DNA from: Limnoglobus roseus | GTDB lineage: Bacteria > Planctomycetota > Planctomycetia > Gemmatales > Gemmataceae | Assembly (NCBI RefSeq): GCF_008254045.1 | Contig: NZ_CP042425.1 | Coordinates: 3,906,001 to 3,970,000 of the forward strand | Direction of reading: 5' to 3' | Length of the DNA: 64,000 nt | In this document: positions 35,400 to 43,545 of the stretch, in pieces | Position numbering within the stretch: the stretch's first letter is position 1 | How the letters are laid out: each line of letters begins with the position of its first letter | Position numbers and translations under genes: made by a program | Notes under the pieces: model-generated | The model's input: only the letters and a program-made list of their open reading frames with translations | The model's database searches: none | What the model was told of the DNA's origin: nothing

Positions 35400-37394
35400 A
35401 TGCAACGGCCGATGCGCGTTCCCGACGATCATCCCCTCAACGTCACGCGGGCGTTCCGAACGGCGGGTGCCGCTCTGGCAGCCGTCGAGGCCGCCCGCGA
35501 GCACGGGGGCGCGGAAGTCCTGGACGGGTTGTTTGAGTTGGCCGTAGCCGAAACGAACGCGGCGGTCGTGGTCGCGACTCTGCGGGCGCTGGCGGAGCGG
35601 GACACCCCGTTGAGCCGCGTGGCCGTCCGACGCGCGGCCGGCAGTCGGTTCGCGCTTGCCCGCCAGTTCGCGATCCACGCGATGGATCGGCTCGACGACC
35701 GCGAACTCGATTCGGCCGTCGTGAAACTGTTAACGACCGACCCGTCCTGGGTCAACCGCCGAGCGGCGCTGACGGCATTGGCCGCGGTTGGCAGAGAACG
35801 ACGGTGGGAAATTCTGCGGACCGCCGACGACCCACACTGGCGGGTGCGGCACGCCCTCGGCCGAGTGTTGACCGCGTGGGGAGCGTCGGAAACGGACCAG
35901 CAAGAAATCAACTGTCGGTTGGCGATCGAGCAGTTCGAGGAGGGCATCAACCGCACACGCCGCGACGCCTTGCTTGCCTACTTGACCTACCGGTGGACCG
36001 GCCGCGAACCGGGCGACGGGACCGCCTTCGGCGCGCCGGACCCCTTCGCGGTCTGCCCGTTTTGGGACTGGGACGCGGCGGTCCTGGCGGTGAGGCTCAA
36101 GCGGATGACCGCGGCCGAACGCGCGGCCCACGTCAACGCGATGCCGTTCCTGGCCGGACACGAGGACGGTCGCGTGTGGAAGTCGGCGGTGAGTGCCATC
36201 CGAGAGCACGGCGAGTCGCACCACTACCGAGCCGTCCTCGCGCTGCGGGCCGACCCGCGGAATGGGGCGGAACCGGCGATCGAGAGGCTGCTCGACGGAC
36301 TGGACGAGGAGCGGAAGCACGAGCTAACGACCGGGCCGTTCGGCCGGCGATCGGTTGGCGAACGGGAACCTCTGGAAGCGATCGCCGGTTCGCCCTTCCA
36401 ACGGGCCGCGGCTCTGACGCCGACAACTGCCGCGGGGATCGTGGCCGAGCCGACATCGGAAACGTCGTGGCACGTCATTGAAGCGGCCGGCCGGCTGGCG
36501 AAGGTTCCCATCTGGGAAGTCGAACCGCTGAACCCTTGGACGCCGCCGACGGTTGCCAAGCCTTCGCTCCCACCCCTGGTCGCGCCGCTGGGTGCGGGTG
36601 TGGCGACGACTCTGGTGGGGCCGGACCGAATCGCCGTGTCCCGCGTCGGCGTTTCGGGCCACTACCTGCTGCCGGTGGAAGGGTTCGTCGAGGCCGCGGC
36701 CGCCGGAGTGAACTGGTTTTTTTGGGAGCCGAACTACGCCACCCTCACGGCGTTCAGTTCTCGGCTGTCAGCTTCCGACCGGCGACCGTTCCACTTCGTC
36801 GCGGGAACCTTCGAGGCCGACGGCCGTCGCATCCGCGCCGACGTCGAGCGGGCCTTGAGGGAACTCCGGGTCGAACGCCTGGGCATCTTCTTCCTGTTCT
36901 GGGTGCAGTCGTGGGACCGACTTACCGACGACGTGCGGGACACGTCGGCCGCGTTGCGGGCCGAAGGAAAGATCGCAGCCGTCGGACTGTCGTCGCACCG
37001 CCGCCCGTTGCTGGTTCGCGCGATGGCCGACGGGTGGGACGTGGTCATGGCCCGGCACAGTGCCGCCCACCGCGGCGCGGAGACGGAGCTATTCCCGGCC
37101 GTTCCGCCGGGCACGACCCTTATCACGTTTAACAACCTGTGCTACGGCCGTCTCCTGGAACCGACGCACGGCCTGACGCCCCCGACCGCCGCCGACTGCT
37201 ATCGGTACACGCTGAGTTTCCCGCAAGTCGCCGCCTGTTGGTCGGCTCCGGCGACCGTGGAGCAGTTGCGAGACAATCTCGCCGCCCTCCGCGAACCGGA
37301 ACTCGACCCGGGCCGACGAGATGACCTCCGCGCGTTCGGGGCGAAACTGTACCAACACGAGAAGGTGTTCGAGCGACTGGTGCGAATGCTATGA
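35400..37394 (+). CDS. HEAT-repeat protein fused to an aldo/keto-reductase-like domain (664 aa)
   Basis: Residues about 1-330 are HEAT-like helical pairs (V-N-R-R-A-A-L-T-A-L-A-A-V-G, W-R-V-R-H-A-L-G-R-V-L). Residues about 400-664 read as an AKR TIM barrel: I-A-V-S-R-V-G-V-S-G, A-A-G-V-N-W-F-F-W-E-P-N-Y, L-R-V-E-R-L-G-I-F-F-L-F-W-V-Q and I-A-A-V-G-L-S-S-H. Of the AKR catalytic tetrad only the Tyr seems kept (P-N-Y). The Asp of D-T-A-x-x-Y-G, the Lys and the His of L-L-H-x-P are replaced, so the domain may bind a cofactor or ligand without reductase activity. The ATG at 35400 is 70 bases from the divergent RT gene start, which suggests a shared control region. Confidence 0.75.
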   Translation: MQRPMRVPDDHPLNVTRAFRTAGAALAAVEAAREHGGAEVLDGLFELAVAETNAAVVVATLRALAERDTPLSRVAVRRAAGSRFALARQFAIHAMDRLDDRELDSAVVKLLTTDPSWVNRRAALTALAAVGRERRWEILRTADDPHWRVRHALGRVLTAWGASETDQQEINCRLAIEQFEEGINRTRRDALLAYLTYRWTGREPGDGTAFGAPDPFAVCPFWDWDAAVLAVRLKRMTAAERAAHVNAMPFLAGHEDGRVWKSAVSAIREHGESHHYRAVLALRADPRNGAEPAIERLLDGLDEERKHELTTGPFGRRSVGEREPLEAIAGSPFQRAAALTPTTAAGIVAEPTSETSWHVIEAAGRLAKVPIWEVEPLNPWTPPTVAKPSLPPLVAPLGAGVATTLVGPDRIAVSRVGVSGHYLLPVEGFVEAAAAGVNWFFWEPNYATLTAFSSRLSASDRRPFHFVAGTFEADGRRIRADVERALRELRVERLGIFFLFWVQSWDRLTDDVRDTSAALRAEGKIAAVGLSSHRRPLLVRAMADGWDVVMARHSAAHRGAETELFPAVPPGTTLITFNNLCYGRLLEPTHGLTPPTAADCYRYTLSFPQVAACWSAPATVEQLRDNLAALREPELDPGRRDDLRAFGAKLYQHEKVFERLVRML

Positions 37395-37447
37395 AATCGA
37401 GCGGAGAGGAATGCCTTGCCCGCGCAGGTACTTACCTCCCGTCATGA

Positions 37448-37488
37448 CCCCCTCGGGCGTGCTTGACCTGTCAAGACGGCCGAGGGGG
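37448..37488. terminator. Nested hairpin after the HEAT-AKR gene
   Basis: CCCCCTCGG pairs with CCGAGGGGG, and inside it CTTGAC pairs with GTCAAG around a two-base loop. No T-run. It lies 53 bases after the stop and probably ends the transcript. Confidence 0.55.
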
Positions 37489-37651
37489 CGGAAGTGCTCG
37501 GCACTTCCGACTGTGTGTCCGGGAACCCGGACTCGTCCACGGCGTATCGCCGCAGTCAACGCTACCTCCGGCGCGGGCAAGGCACGGATACTATACCCCC
37601 TATCCCCGGCTCGGTCAGCGCTCTTTCGCCCGGTTCGGCTATGATTCCTGC

Positions 37652-38000
37652 ATGACCACGGCCGCCCGTCTCGACGCGACCGATGAACTGGCCTGGTTTG
37701 TCGGCGAGTTCGCGAAGTCGCCCGGCGCCTACCTCCACGGCAACTCGCTCGGGCTGCTGTGCCACGCCGCCGAAGCCAGCCTCCGTGACGCCGGGGAAGC
37801 TCGGCACAGCGTCGGGATCGTGCCCCCACGCGAGGCAGGGCGTCGCGGCGGGCACGGTCACGTTCACCTACCCCGGCGCGGCGAAGTTGTCGCGGGCTCT
37901 CCGCCTCCGCGGCGTCGTTCCGGACTTCCGCCCGCCGGACATGATCCTGGCGGACGCCGCCCACCACGAACTCCCGGACGCCGATGCCCCCGTCACCTGA
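37652..38000 (+). pseudogene. kynU: Kynureninase with large internal deletion and frameshift
   Basis: The ATG at 37652 opens D-E-L-A-W-F-V-G-E-F, then Y-L-H-G-N-S-L-G-L-L, which is the kynureninase N-terminus (Y-L-D-G-N-S-L-G-L). About 55 codons in, the sequence changes frame and continues directly with the C-terminal family segment L-S-R-A-L-R-L-R-G-V-V-P-D-F-R-P-P-D, ending at the TGA at 37998-38000. The normal enzyme is about 400-420 aa and uses PLP to split kynurenine to anthranilate and alanine; the PLP-Lys core is absent. The tail overlaps the start of the formamidase gene, as expected for a former operon. Confidence 0.8.
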
Positions 38001-38622
38001 CCGCCGCGTGTTGGACATCTCCCGCCCCGTGGGGGCCGACACGGCGGTCTGGCCCGGGGACGTGCCCTTCACCTTCGACCTGGCGGGGCGGAAGGCGGCC
38101 GGGGCGAGCGCGAACGTCGGCGCGATCTCGGGCAGTGTCCACACGGCGACGCACTGCGACGCGCCGTTCCACTTCGACGACGCGGGCGAAACGGTCGATC
38201 GCCTACGACCGGAACTGTTCCTCGGGCCGGCGTGGGTGGTGGACGTCCGCGGGGCCAGCGCGTGGCAACCGCGGGTGGAAGCTCTCGGCTTCTCGGCCAC
38301 GCCGCGGGTTCTGTTCCGGACGGGCGGGTGGCCGGACACCGCACGATTCCCGGCAGCGATCCCGGTGATGGAGCCGACGCTGCCCGGATGGCTGGCGGCC
38401 CGCGGGGTCTTCTTGATCGGCGTGGACGTGCCGTCGGTAGACGCCCTCGACTCGGAGGCGTTGGACAACCACCACGCCCTCGGCCGGGCGGGAATCTTGA
38501 TCGTGGAAGGGCTGTGGCTGGACGACGTTCCACCGGGCCGGTATGAGTTCGCCGGCCTGCCGCTGAAACTCGTCGGGGCGGACGCCTCGCCGCTCCGAGC
38601 GGTCCTGGTCTCCCCGGCGTAG
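37984..38622 (+). CDS. kynB: Kynurenine formamidase (arylformamidase), 212 aa
   Basis: A cyclase-family metal-dependent hydrolase that converts N-formylkynurenine to kynurenine in tryptophan breakdown. It has D-I-S-R-P-V near the N-terminus and the metal motif H-T-A-T-H-C-D-A-P-F-H (H53, H57, D59, H63), which fits the H-x-G-T-H-x-D-x-P-x-H family pattern. G-V-D-V-P-S-V-D and N-H-H-A-L follow as in KynB. Length is normal. The ATG at 37984 overlaps the kynureninase remnant by 17 bases. The gene looks intact although its partner enzyme is broken. A cyclase of other specificity is the alternative. Confidence 0.88.
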   Translation: MPPSPDRRVLDISRPVGADTAVWPGDVPFTFDLAGRKAAGASANVGAISGSVHTATHCDAPFHFDDAGETVDRLRPELFLGPAWVVDVRGASAWQPRVEALGFSATPRVLFRTGGWPDTARFPAAIPVMEPTLPGWLAARGVFLIGVDVPSVDALDSEALDNHHALGRAGILIVEGLWLDDVPPGRYEFAGLPLKLVGADASPLRAVLVSPA

Positions 38623-38721
38623 GCGGGGCGAGAGAGCCCCACCTTCTAGCTCTCGCCTCTCGGCCGTCGCTCGCCGAAATTGGCGCACGATTCCCCACCA
38701 CCGAAGGGTGCCAGGCTCTAC

Positions 38722-39342
38722 ATGATCCGCCTCTACATCATCCGGGCTGTCCTGATCGCCGCGGTCGCGAGCACGTGCTACTGGCTGGGTGGGGAGTGCA
38801 GCCTTGGGCTGGCGATCCTGATCTGGGCCGGGGTGACGACTGGGGCGTGCGCCCTCGGCGCGGCCCTCCTCCGCACGAGCCGGGTCGGCGAGATCACGTG
38901 GCGGAACCGGGCGGCCGGCTACCTGATCCCGTGGGGCTGGCGGTTGAGCCGGGGCCGCCTGTGGGTCGCCGCGGTCTTCTCGTGGGTAACCTGGATGGCC
39001 GTCGGCGGCGCGGCATTCGCGATGCGGCCGGGAGCAATGACGGAGCCGTCAACCACCGGAGTTCGGGCCGCCCTTTTCGCGGCATGGGTGATCGACGCGG
39101 CGGCACTAGTGTACGTCCTCGGGACGATCTGGCAGGCCACGCCAGGCAGTCGGGTCCGGTCGCTCTGGAAGCTCGTAACGGTCATCACCGCCGTGCTCGG
39201 GGCGAGTGTTGGCCTCTACGTCACCGGCCGGCCGACCGAGGCATTAATGTTCGGTGGCGGACCGCCGCTGGCGGTGGGCGGGGGCATGGGGCTGTTCGTG
39301 CTGACGGTTCTCATCTTCGGCCGGAATACCCGTTGGAATTGA
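38722..39342 (+). CDS. Hypothetical multi-pass membrane protein (206 aa)
   Basis: Begins M-I-R-L-Y-I-I-R-A-V-L-I-A-A-V-A. At least five hydrophobic segments are visible, near residues 5-25, 28-45, 85-105, 120-140 and 155-175, with one more at the end (L-F-V-L-T-V-L-I-F-G). Basic loops lie between them. I do not recognise a family. It starts 99 bases after kynB and may or may not share its transcript. There is no strong ribosome site, so the start could instead be 38680. Confidence 0.6.
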   Translation: MIRLYIIRAVLIAAVASTCYWLGGECSLGLAILIWAGVTTGACALGAALLRTSRVGEITWRNRAAGYLIPWGWRLSRGRLWVAAVFSWVTWMAVGGAAFAMRPGAMTEPSTTGVRAALFAAWVIDAAALVYVLGTIWQATPGSRVRSLWKLVTVITAVLGASVGLYVTGRPTEALMFGGGPPLAVGGGMGLFVLTVLIFGRNTRWN

Positions 39343-39350
39343 TCGCACTC

Positions 39351-39368
39351 GCCGGAGTAGCTCAGTGG
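39351..39368 (+). other. tRNA-like 5' fragment
   Basis: GCCGGAGTAGCTCAGTGG matches the acceptor strand and D-arm start of a bacterial tRNA (tRNA-Thr type), but the D-stem partner, anticodon arm and T-loop do not follow. It may be a tRNA remnant left by integration or rearrangement. Confidence 0.35.
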
Positions 39369-39431
39369 CTGGGAGACGGAGGAAGTAGCTATCCGGCTGT
39401 TTACCCCGGGTACAGTTAACCCGAGACTCCG

Positions 39432-39828
39432 AGAGTTTTGTAGCGAGTGTCTCGGGGTGCGAGACGAACCCAAGCGTTTCGCCTCGCACGCTCGATTGCG
39501 GTTTGCGAACTCGAGACTCTGGCCGCGACATCGATAAATGTGCGAAAGATTTGGAAACAAGTTGGGGAAATGTGGACGGCCGAGAGCGGGTGTTCTCGGC
39601 CGGTTCCGTTAACCCGCCGGTCCAAACTTCTGCGACCGGCCTGACGAACTCCCGGGACAACAGGTTTCGAACTTTCAGGCGTGACTCTTCTTTCTGGCCA
39701 TCCGAGAACGGCTTGTTTTCTGGGATTTTGTCGCTTCAGAAGATGGGTCGCGTCCGAAGACTACTCCTGCACGAATCCTACCCGGTGTCCGAGTAGAACA
39801 GATTCCCAACTCAAATGTCTCGGCTATG
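39432..39828. other. Gene-free stretch between tRNA-like fragment and insertion sequence
   Basis: No gene recognised. It holds a perfect 8-bp inverted repeat, GGCCGAGA (39578-39585) with TCTCGGCC (39594-39601), and several CTCGAGAC-like words. No consensus promoter seen. Confidence 0.4.
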
Positions 39829-40728
39829 TTAAGAGCTAGCGGAAAAAACCTTGCGATACGTGCCCGTCGGAGGGAGGATGGTGTCCACCTCCACGGGTCA
39901 CGATGATGCGCCTGTCCTCGCTTGCCCGGCAGTTGCCGGAGTCCGTCTGGGCGATCTTCGAGCCGATCCTGCCACCCGTCGTCTAGTCGGGTGAGGGCCG
40001 GCCGCCGGCCAGCAACCACGCCTGCCTGCACGGCCTGATGTATGTGCTCATCACCGGCATCGGGTGGGAGTTCGTGCCCCCTGGCTTCCCATGCGGCAAG
40101 GCCATCAAGACCCGGCCCGACCGATGGCTGGCCATCGACGCTTTCCGCACGGCCTGGCAGCCGTTGGCCGACCGGTATCAGGACCTGCACGGCATCAACT
40201 GGGACCAGGTGCTCATCGACGGCTCCAAGAGGCCGTCAAAAAGGGGCACCTTGACCGGCCCGAACCCGGCCGATCGGACCAAGTCCGGGACTGCCATCCA
40301 CCTGGCGACTGGCGGCCGCGGGCTGCCGCTCGGGGCGGTGGTGGCGGCGGCCAACGTCAACGACGGCATGCAAACGCGGGCCGTCGTTGACGACTTTGTC
40401 ATCCGCCCGCGGCGGACCGGCCGAACGCCGACCCGGCCCCCGGGACCTACCCCGCGTTCGCGGGGACGGCGGGTACGGGAGCGGGCCGGCCCGGGTGCGG
40501 GCCGCGGCGGCCGGCTTCCGCATGATCGCCCCGCGGCCGGGCCCCGCCGGCCGCGGGCGGGCAGGTGCGGTCCGGGGTCGAGAGAGGGCACGCGATGCTC
40601 GCCCCGTTTGGCCGCGTCGGCCGCCGGTTCGACCGGGACGGCCAGCGATACCTCGGGTGGGTTCAACTTGCCTCCGTCCCTAATCTTCTTGCGACATCAG
40701 GCGAATGGTTTTTTCCGTTAGCTCTTAA
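39829..40728. mobile_element. Decayed IS5-family insertion sequence with intact ends
   Basis: The ends are inverted repeats: TTAAGAGCTAGCGGAAAAAA with following CC at 39829-39850, and its complement at 40707-40728, with one mismatch. The outer TTAA on each side may be the target duplication. Inside lies a broken IS5-type transposase on the plus strand. Element length is about 0.9 kb, normal for the IS427 group. Confidence 0.8.
39903..40721 (+). pseudogene. IS5-family transposase with in-frame stop and frameshifts
   Basis: The frame from 39903 reads L-P-E-S-V-W-A-I-F-E-P-I-L-P-P, then a TAG at 39984-39986. It resumes with G-L-M-Y-V-L-I-T-G-I-G-W-E-F-V-P-P and W-D-Q-V-L-I-D-G-S-K-R-P, where the Asp is the first catalytic residue, then G-R-G-L-P-L-G-A-V-V-A-A-A-N-V-N-D. 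Later parts (D-G-G-Y-G-S-G-P, and G-R-V-G-R-R-F-D-R-D in a third frame) require at least two frameshifts. The gene cannot make an active enzyme. Confidence 0.8.
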
Positions 40729-40829
40729 AGCGAAATGACCTCGATCATTCACTGGCCCGAACCGAACCACCAAGTGTGGCCTCCTTTACAATAGATGTCT
40801 CGTGACACCTGTCCGTTCTTGGCCTTAAC

Positions 40830-41282
40830 ATGGGGACAACCGTGAGTCTGCATGACGAACTCAAAGCTCGGGTCATCGCCGCCGTCAGGGGCGGAGACGG
40901 GTTGACCCGCGACACTCTGCGGACCATCTTGGGGGAGGCCCAGACCGAGGCCGTCCGTCGCACGGGGGAGGTCACCGACGAGATCGTCCTCGGCGTCGTC
41001 CGGAAGACGGTGGCCGGCCTGAAGGAGACCATTCCGCTGGCCAAACAGGCCGGCCGTGACACGGCCCCGCGCGAGGTCGAACTCGCCCTGCTCGAATCCC
41101 TCCTCCCGAAAGCGTGGGACCGGGAGGCGATCGCGGCCGCATTGGCTCCGTTGCGGGACGAACTCCGGGCCGCCAAGAACGACGGGCAGGCCATGGGGGT
41201 GGCGATGAAGGCCCTCAAGGCCCGAGGCGCGACGACCGGCCCGGACGACGTGAAGGCGGTTGTTGCCGCCGTTCGGGCCTGA
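40830..41282 (+). CDS. GatB/YqeY domain protein (150 aa)
   Basis: A YqeY-like protein sharing the C-terminal helical domain of the GatB amidotransferase subunit. It shows R-D-T-L-R-T-I-L-G-E-A-Q-T-E near the N-terminus, E-V-E-L-A-L-L-E-S-L-L-P-K and a C-terminal G-x-x-M-G-x-x-M-K-x-L-K (G-Q-A-M-G-V-A-M-K-A-L-K). Length is typical (about 150 aa). The domain is thought to bind tRNA, but a role on its own is unclear. It follows the insertion sequence by about 100 bases. Confidence 0.88.
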   Translation: MGTTVSLHDELKARVIAAVRGGDGLTRDTLRTILGEAQTEAVRRTGEVTDEIVLGVVRKTVAGLKETIPLAKQAGRDTAPREVELALLESLLPKAWDREAIAAALAPLRDELRAAKNDGQAMGVAMKALKARGATTGPDDVKAVVAAVRA

Positions 41283-41457
41283 GCAAGCGAGCGGCGGATC
41301 GGCGCACAATGCTCGAACGCCGCTGCAAACAGTTGTTGGTGCGCGACCCCGTTGATTTCGTGCAGGAAGGACCTGTGCGATCCGGCCCCCCCCCCCTGCG
41401 CCTCCCTTTCGGTAGCGGACCGGCTACCCTATTCTCAACGCCCGGGAGGCATGTCGC

Positions 41458-42534
41458 GTGTATCCGTTTCTCCACAAACTCGAGATCGACAGCCCGATCA
41501 TTCAGGCTCCGATGGCCGGAGTTTCGACGCCGGACATGGCCGCTGCCGTGTCAAATGCCGGCGGCCTGGGCTCCATTGGCGTTGGAGCGGTCGATGCCGA
41601 AACGGCCCGGCAGATGATCCGCGCCGTCCGGGCGAAGACCGACCGGTCCTTCCTCGTGAACGTCTTCTGCCACGCCCCGGCGACGGCCGACCCAGCCCGC
41701 GAAGCCGCCTGGATCAGTCGCCTGGCCCCGGAATTCGGCCGCTACCGGGCTCCGCCCCCGGCCGGGCTGCGAGAAATCTACACCAGTTTCGTTGCGGACG
41801 ATGCGATGCAGGCGGTTCTCGTGGCCGAGCGGCCGCGGGTCGTCAGCTTCCACTTCGGCCTGCCCGGTCGGGATCGGATCGACGCCCTGCGCGCGGCCGG
41901 GTGCGTCCTCGTGGCCACCGCCACGAACGTCGAGGAAGGACGTGCGGCGGCCGCGGCCGGGATCGACGCCGTCGTCGCGCAAGGGTACGAGGCGGGCGGA
42001 CACCGAGGAGTGTTCTACCCGGCCGCACCGGACGACCGGCTCGGAACGATCGCTCTGACGCGGTTGCTGGTAAAAGCGCTCGACCTGCCCGTAATCGCGG
42101 CCGGCGGCATCATGGACGGGGCCGGAGTCGCCGCAGCATTAATGCTCGGTGCGGCTGCCGCTCAGCTCGGTACGGCGTTTATCGCCTGCCCGGAGTCGTC
42201 GGCCGACGCCGGCTTTCGGGCCGCCCTCCTTGGCCCCGCCGCCGGACACACGGTGATGACGGCGGCGATTTCGGGCCGGCCCGCCCGCTGCCTCGCCAAC
42301 CGCTTCACGGCACTGGGGGCGGACGCCGCAACGGGAACCGTGCCGGATTATCCGATCGCGTACGACGCGGGAAAGGCGCTGCATGCCGCCGCGAAGGCGG
42401 CGGGCGAGTTCGGGTACGGGGCACAGTGGGCCGGGCAGGGAGCCCCGCTCGCCCGTGCGCTCCCCGCGGCCGAACTGGTCGCCTGTCTCCGACGCGAGAT
42501 GGACGAAGCGTTGGCCCAACAATCACGGAGTTGA
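41458..42534 (+). CDS. Nitronate monooxygenase / 2-nitropropane dioxygenase family (358 aa)
   Basis: A FMN-dependent TIM-barrel oxidoreductase. It has [12 protein letters not shown] near the N-terminus and [26 protein letters not shown] carries the His of the active site, and [10 protein letters not shown] and A-A-A-Q-L-G-T-A-F form the phosphate-binding part. Length is normal. The GTG start at 41458 has GGGAGG eight bases upstream. It is convergent with, and overlaps by 12 bases, the tautomerase gene. It would oxidise alkyl nitronates to carbonyl compounds and nitrite. Confidence 0.9.
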   Translation: MYPFLHKLEIDSPIIQAPMAGVSTPDMAAAVSNAGGLGSIGVGAVDAETARQMIRAVRAKTDRSFLVNVFCHAPATADPAREAAWISRLAPEFGRYRAPPPAGLREIYTSFVADDAMQAVLVAERPRVVSFHFGLPGRDRIDALRAAGCVLVATATNVEEGRAAAAAGIDAVVAQGYEAGGHRGVFYPAAPDDRLGTIALTRLLVKALDLPVIAAGGIMDGAGVAAALMLGAAAAQLGTAFIACPESSADAGFRAALLGPAAGHTVMTAAISGRPARCLANRFTALGADAATGTVPDYPIAYDAGKALHAAAKAAGEFGYGAQWAGQGAPLARALPAAELVACLRREMDEALAQQSRS

Positions 42535-42741
42535 CTTCTCTGCGAACTGTCGGCGGTATTCGGGCGTGGGCAGTCCGCCGACGCCCCAGTTCTCCAACTC
42601 CACTTCTTCGATCACCACGAACGTCAGAGCGGGCGGCTTGTTCAGCACGTTCACCAACAGGTCCGTGGCTCCCTTGATGAGCGCCGCTTTCTGTTCCGGC
42701 GTCGTCCCCTCGCGGGTGATCTGAATGGTCACGATCGGCAT
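42523..42741 (-). CDS. 4-oxalocrotonate tautomerase family protein (72 aa)
   Basis: Starts [12 protein letters not shown], so Pro1 is exposed after Met removal. The later part reads [16 protein letters not shown], as in tautomerases. It resembles the protein at 4273-4500. It lies 27 bases downstream of the SDR gene on the same strand and probably shares its transcript. The physiological substrate is unknown. Confidence 0.88.
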   Translation of the reverse strand: MPIVTIQITREGTTPEQKAALIKGATDLLVNVLNKPPALTFVVIEEVELENWGVGGLPTPEYRRQFAEKSTP

Positions 42742-42768
42742 CGAAGTCTCTCCGGAATGAGTTCGGGG

Positions 42769-43482
42769 TTACCAGTGGCCGGCGTGCGCCCCGCCGTCCA
42801 CGTGCAGCGTTTCGCCGGTCACGAACTTGGCCGACTCTAGGTACAGAACCGCGTCGACCACCTCCTGAACCGTGCCCATCCGCCCCGTCGGGTGCAACCC
42901 GGCGAGGAAGGCGTGCGTCTCGGGCTTGTGCATCGGCGTCTCGATGACGCCCGGGGCCACGGCGTTGACGCGGATGCCCTTGTCCGCGTACTCGATCGCT
43001 AGCGACCGCGTGACCGCGTCGAGACCGCCCTTGGTCAAGGACGCGAGCGCCGACGGGACACCCTTCACCGGCTGGCCTACGAGCGTCGTCGTGATGCTCA
43101 CGACGTGCCCGCCGCCCTGCGCGAGCATCTGGCGGACGGCGCCCTGCGTGACGTAGAAGAACCCGGCCAGGTTCAGGGACGTCTTCCGCGCGAAGTCCTC
43201 CGCCGTGTACTCGGTGAACGGCTTGGCGATGAACATGCCGGCGTTATTGACCAGGGTGTCCACCCGCCCGAATTTTGCGACCGCCTCGGCGATCACCCGC
43301 TGAGCGACGGCCGGGTCGGCGATGTCGCCGGGGACGGCGAGAACCTCCGTCGCAGCGTCCGGCTGGATGGACCGCGAGTTGGCCACGACCCGGTAGCCGC
43401 GGTCGAGGTACCCCCGCACGAGTCCGGCACCGATGCCTTGAGATGCGCCGGTGATTACGGCGACTTTCCGTTCGGCATTCAT
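42769..43482 (-). CDS. Short-chain dehydrogenase/reductase with altered active site (237 aa)
   Basis: Rossmann fold with T-G-A-S-Q-G-I-G at 11-18 (NAD(P) binding), N-N-A-G near 80, and the C-terminal V-N-A-V-A-P-G-V-I-E-T-P. The catalytic Y-x-x-x-K site reads A-S-L-T-K, so the usual Tyr is Ala. Proteins with L-A-S-L-T-K-G-G-L form a known-looking SDR subgroup, so this may be a variant mechanism rather than damage. The last residues include V-T-G-E-T-L-H-V-D-G-G. It lies between the tautomerase and the Ohr gene on the same strand. The substrate is unknown. Confidence 0.88.
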   Translation of the reverse strand: MNAERKVAVITGASQGIGAGLVRGYLDRGYRVVANSRSIQPDAATEVLAVPGDIADPAVAQRVIAEAVAKFGRVDTLVNNAGMFIAKPFTEYTAEDFARKTSLNLAGFFYVTQGAVRQMLAQGGGHVVSITTTLVGQPVKGVPSALASLTKGGLDAVTRSLAIEYADKGIRVNAVAPGVIETPMHKPETHAFLAGLHPTGRMGTVQEVVDAVLYLESAKFVTGETLHVDGGAHAGHW

Positions 43483-43545
43483 GACACACCTCCGAAGGTG
43501 AAAGTGAGAGGGCCGGACCGCTGCGAGCGGGCCGGCCGTTCTGGT

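Noticed and set aside
32668..35400. A diversity-generating retroelement with template and variable repeats around the RT and SUMF1-like genes
   Set aside because: I compared the 3' end of the SUMF1-like gene with the flanks of the RT by eye and found no adenine-biased near-repeat. A TR/VR search tool would settle it.
39353..39431. A complete tRNA gene
   Set aside because: D-stem, anticodon stem and the TTC of the T-loop do not fit; only the 5' end is tRNA-like.
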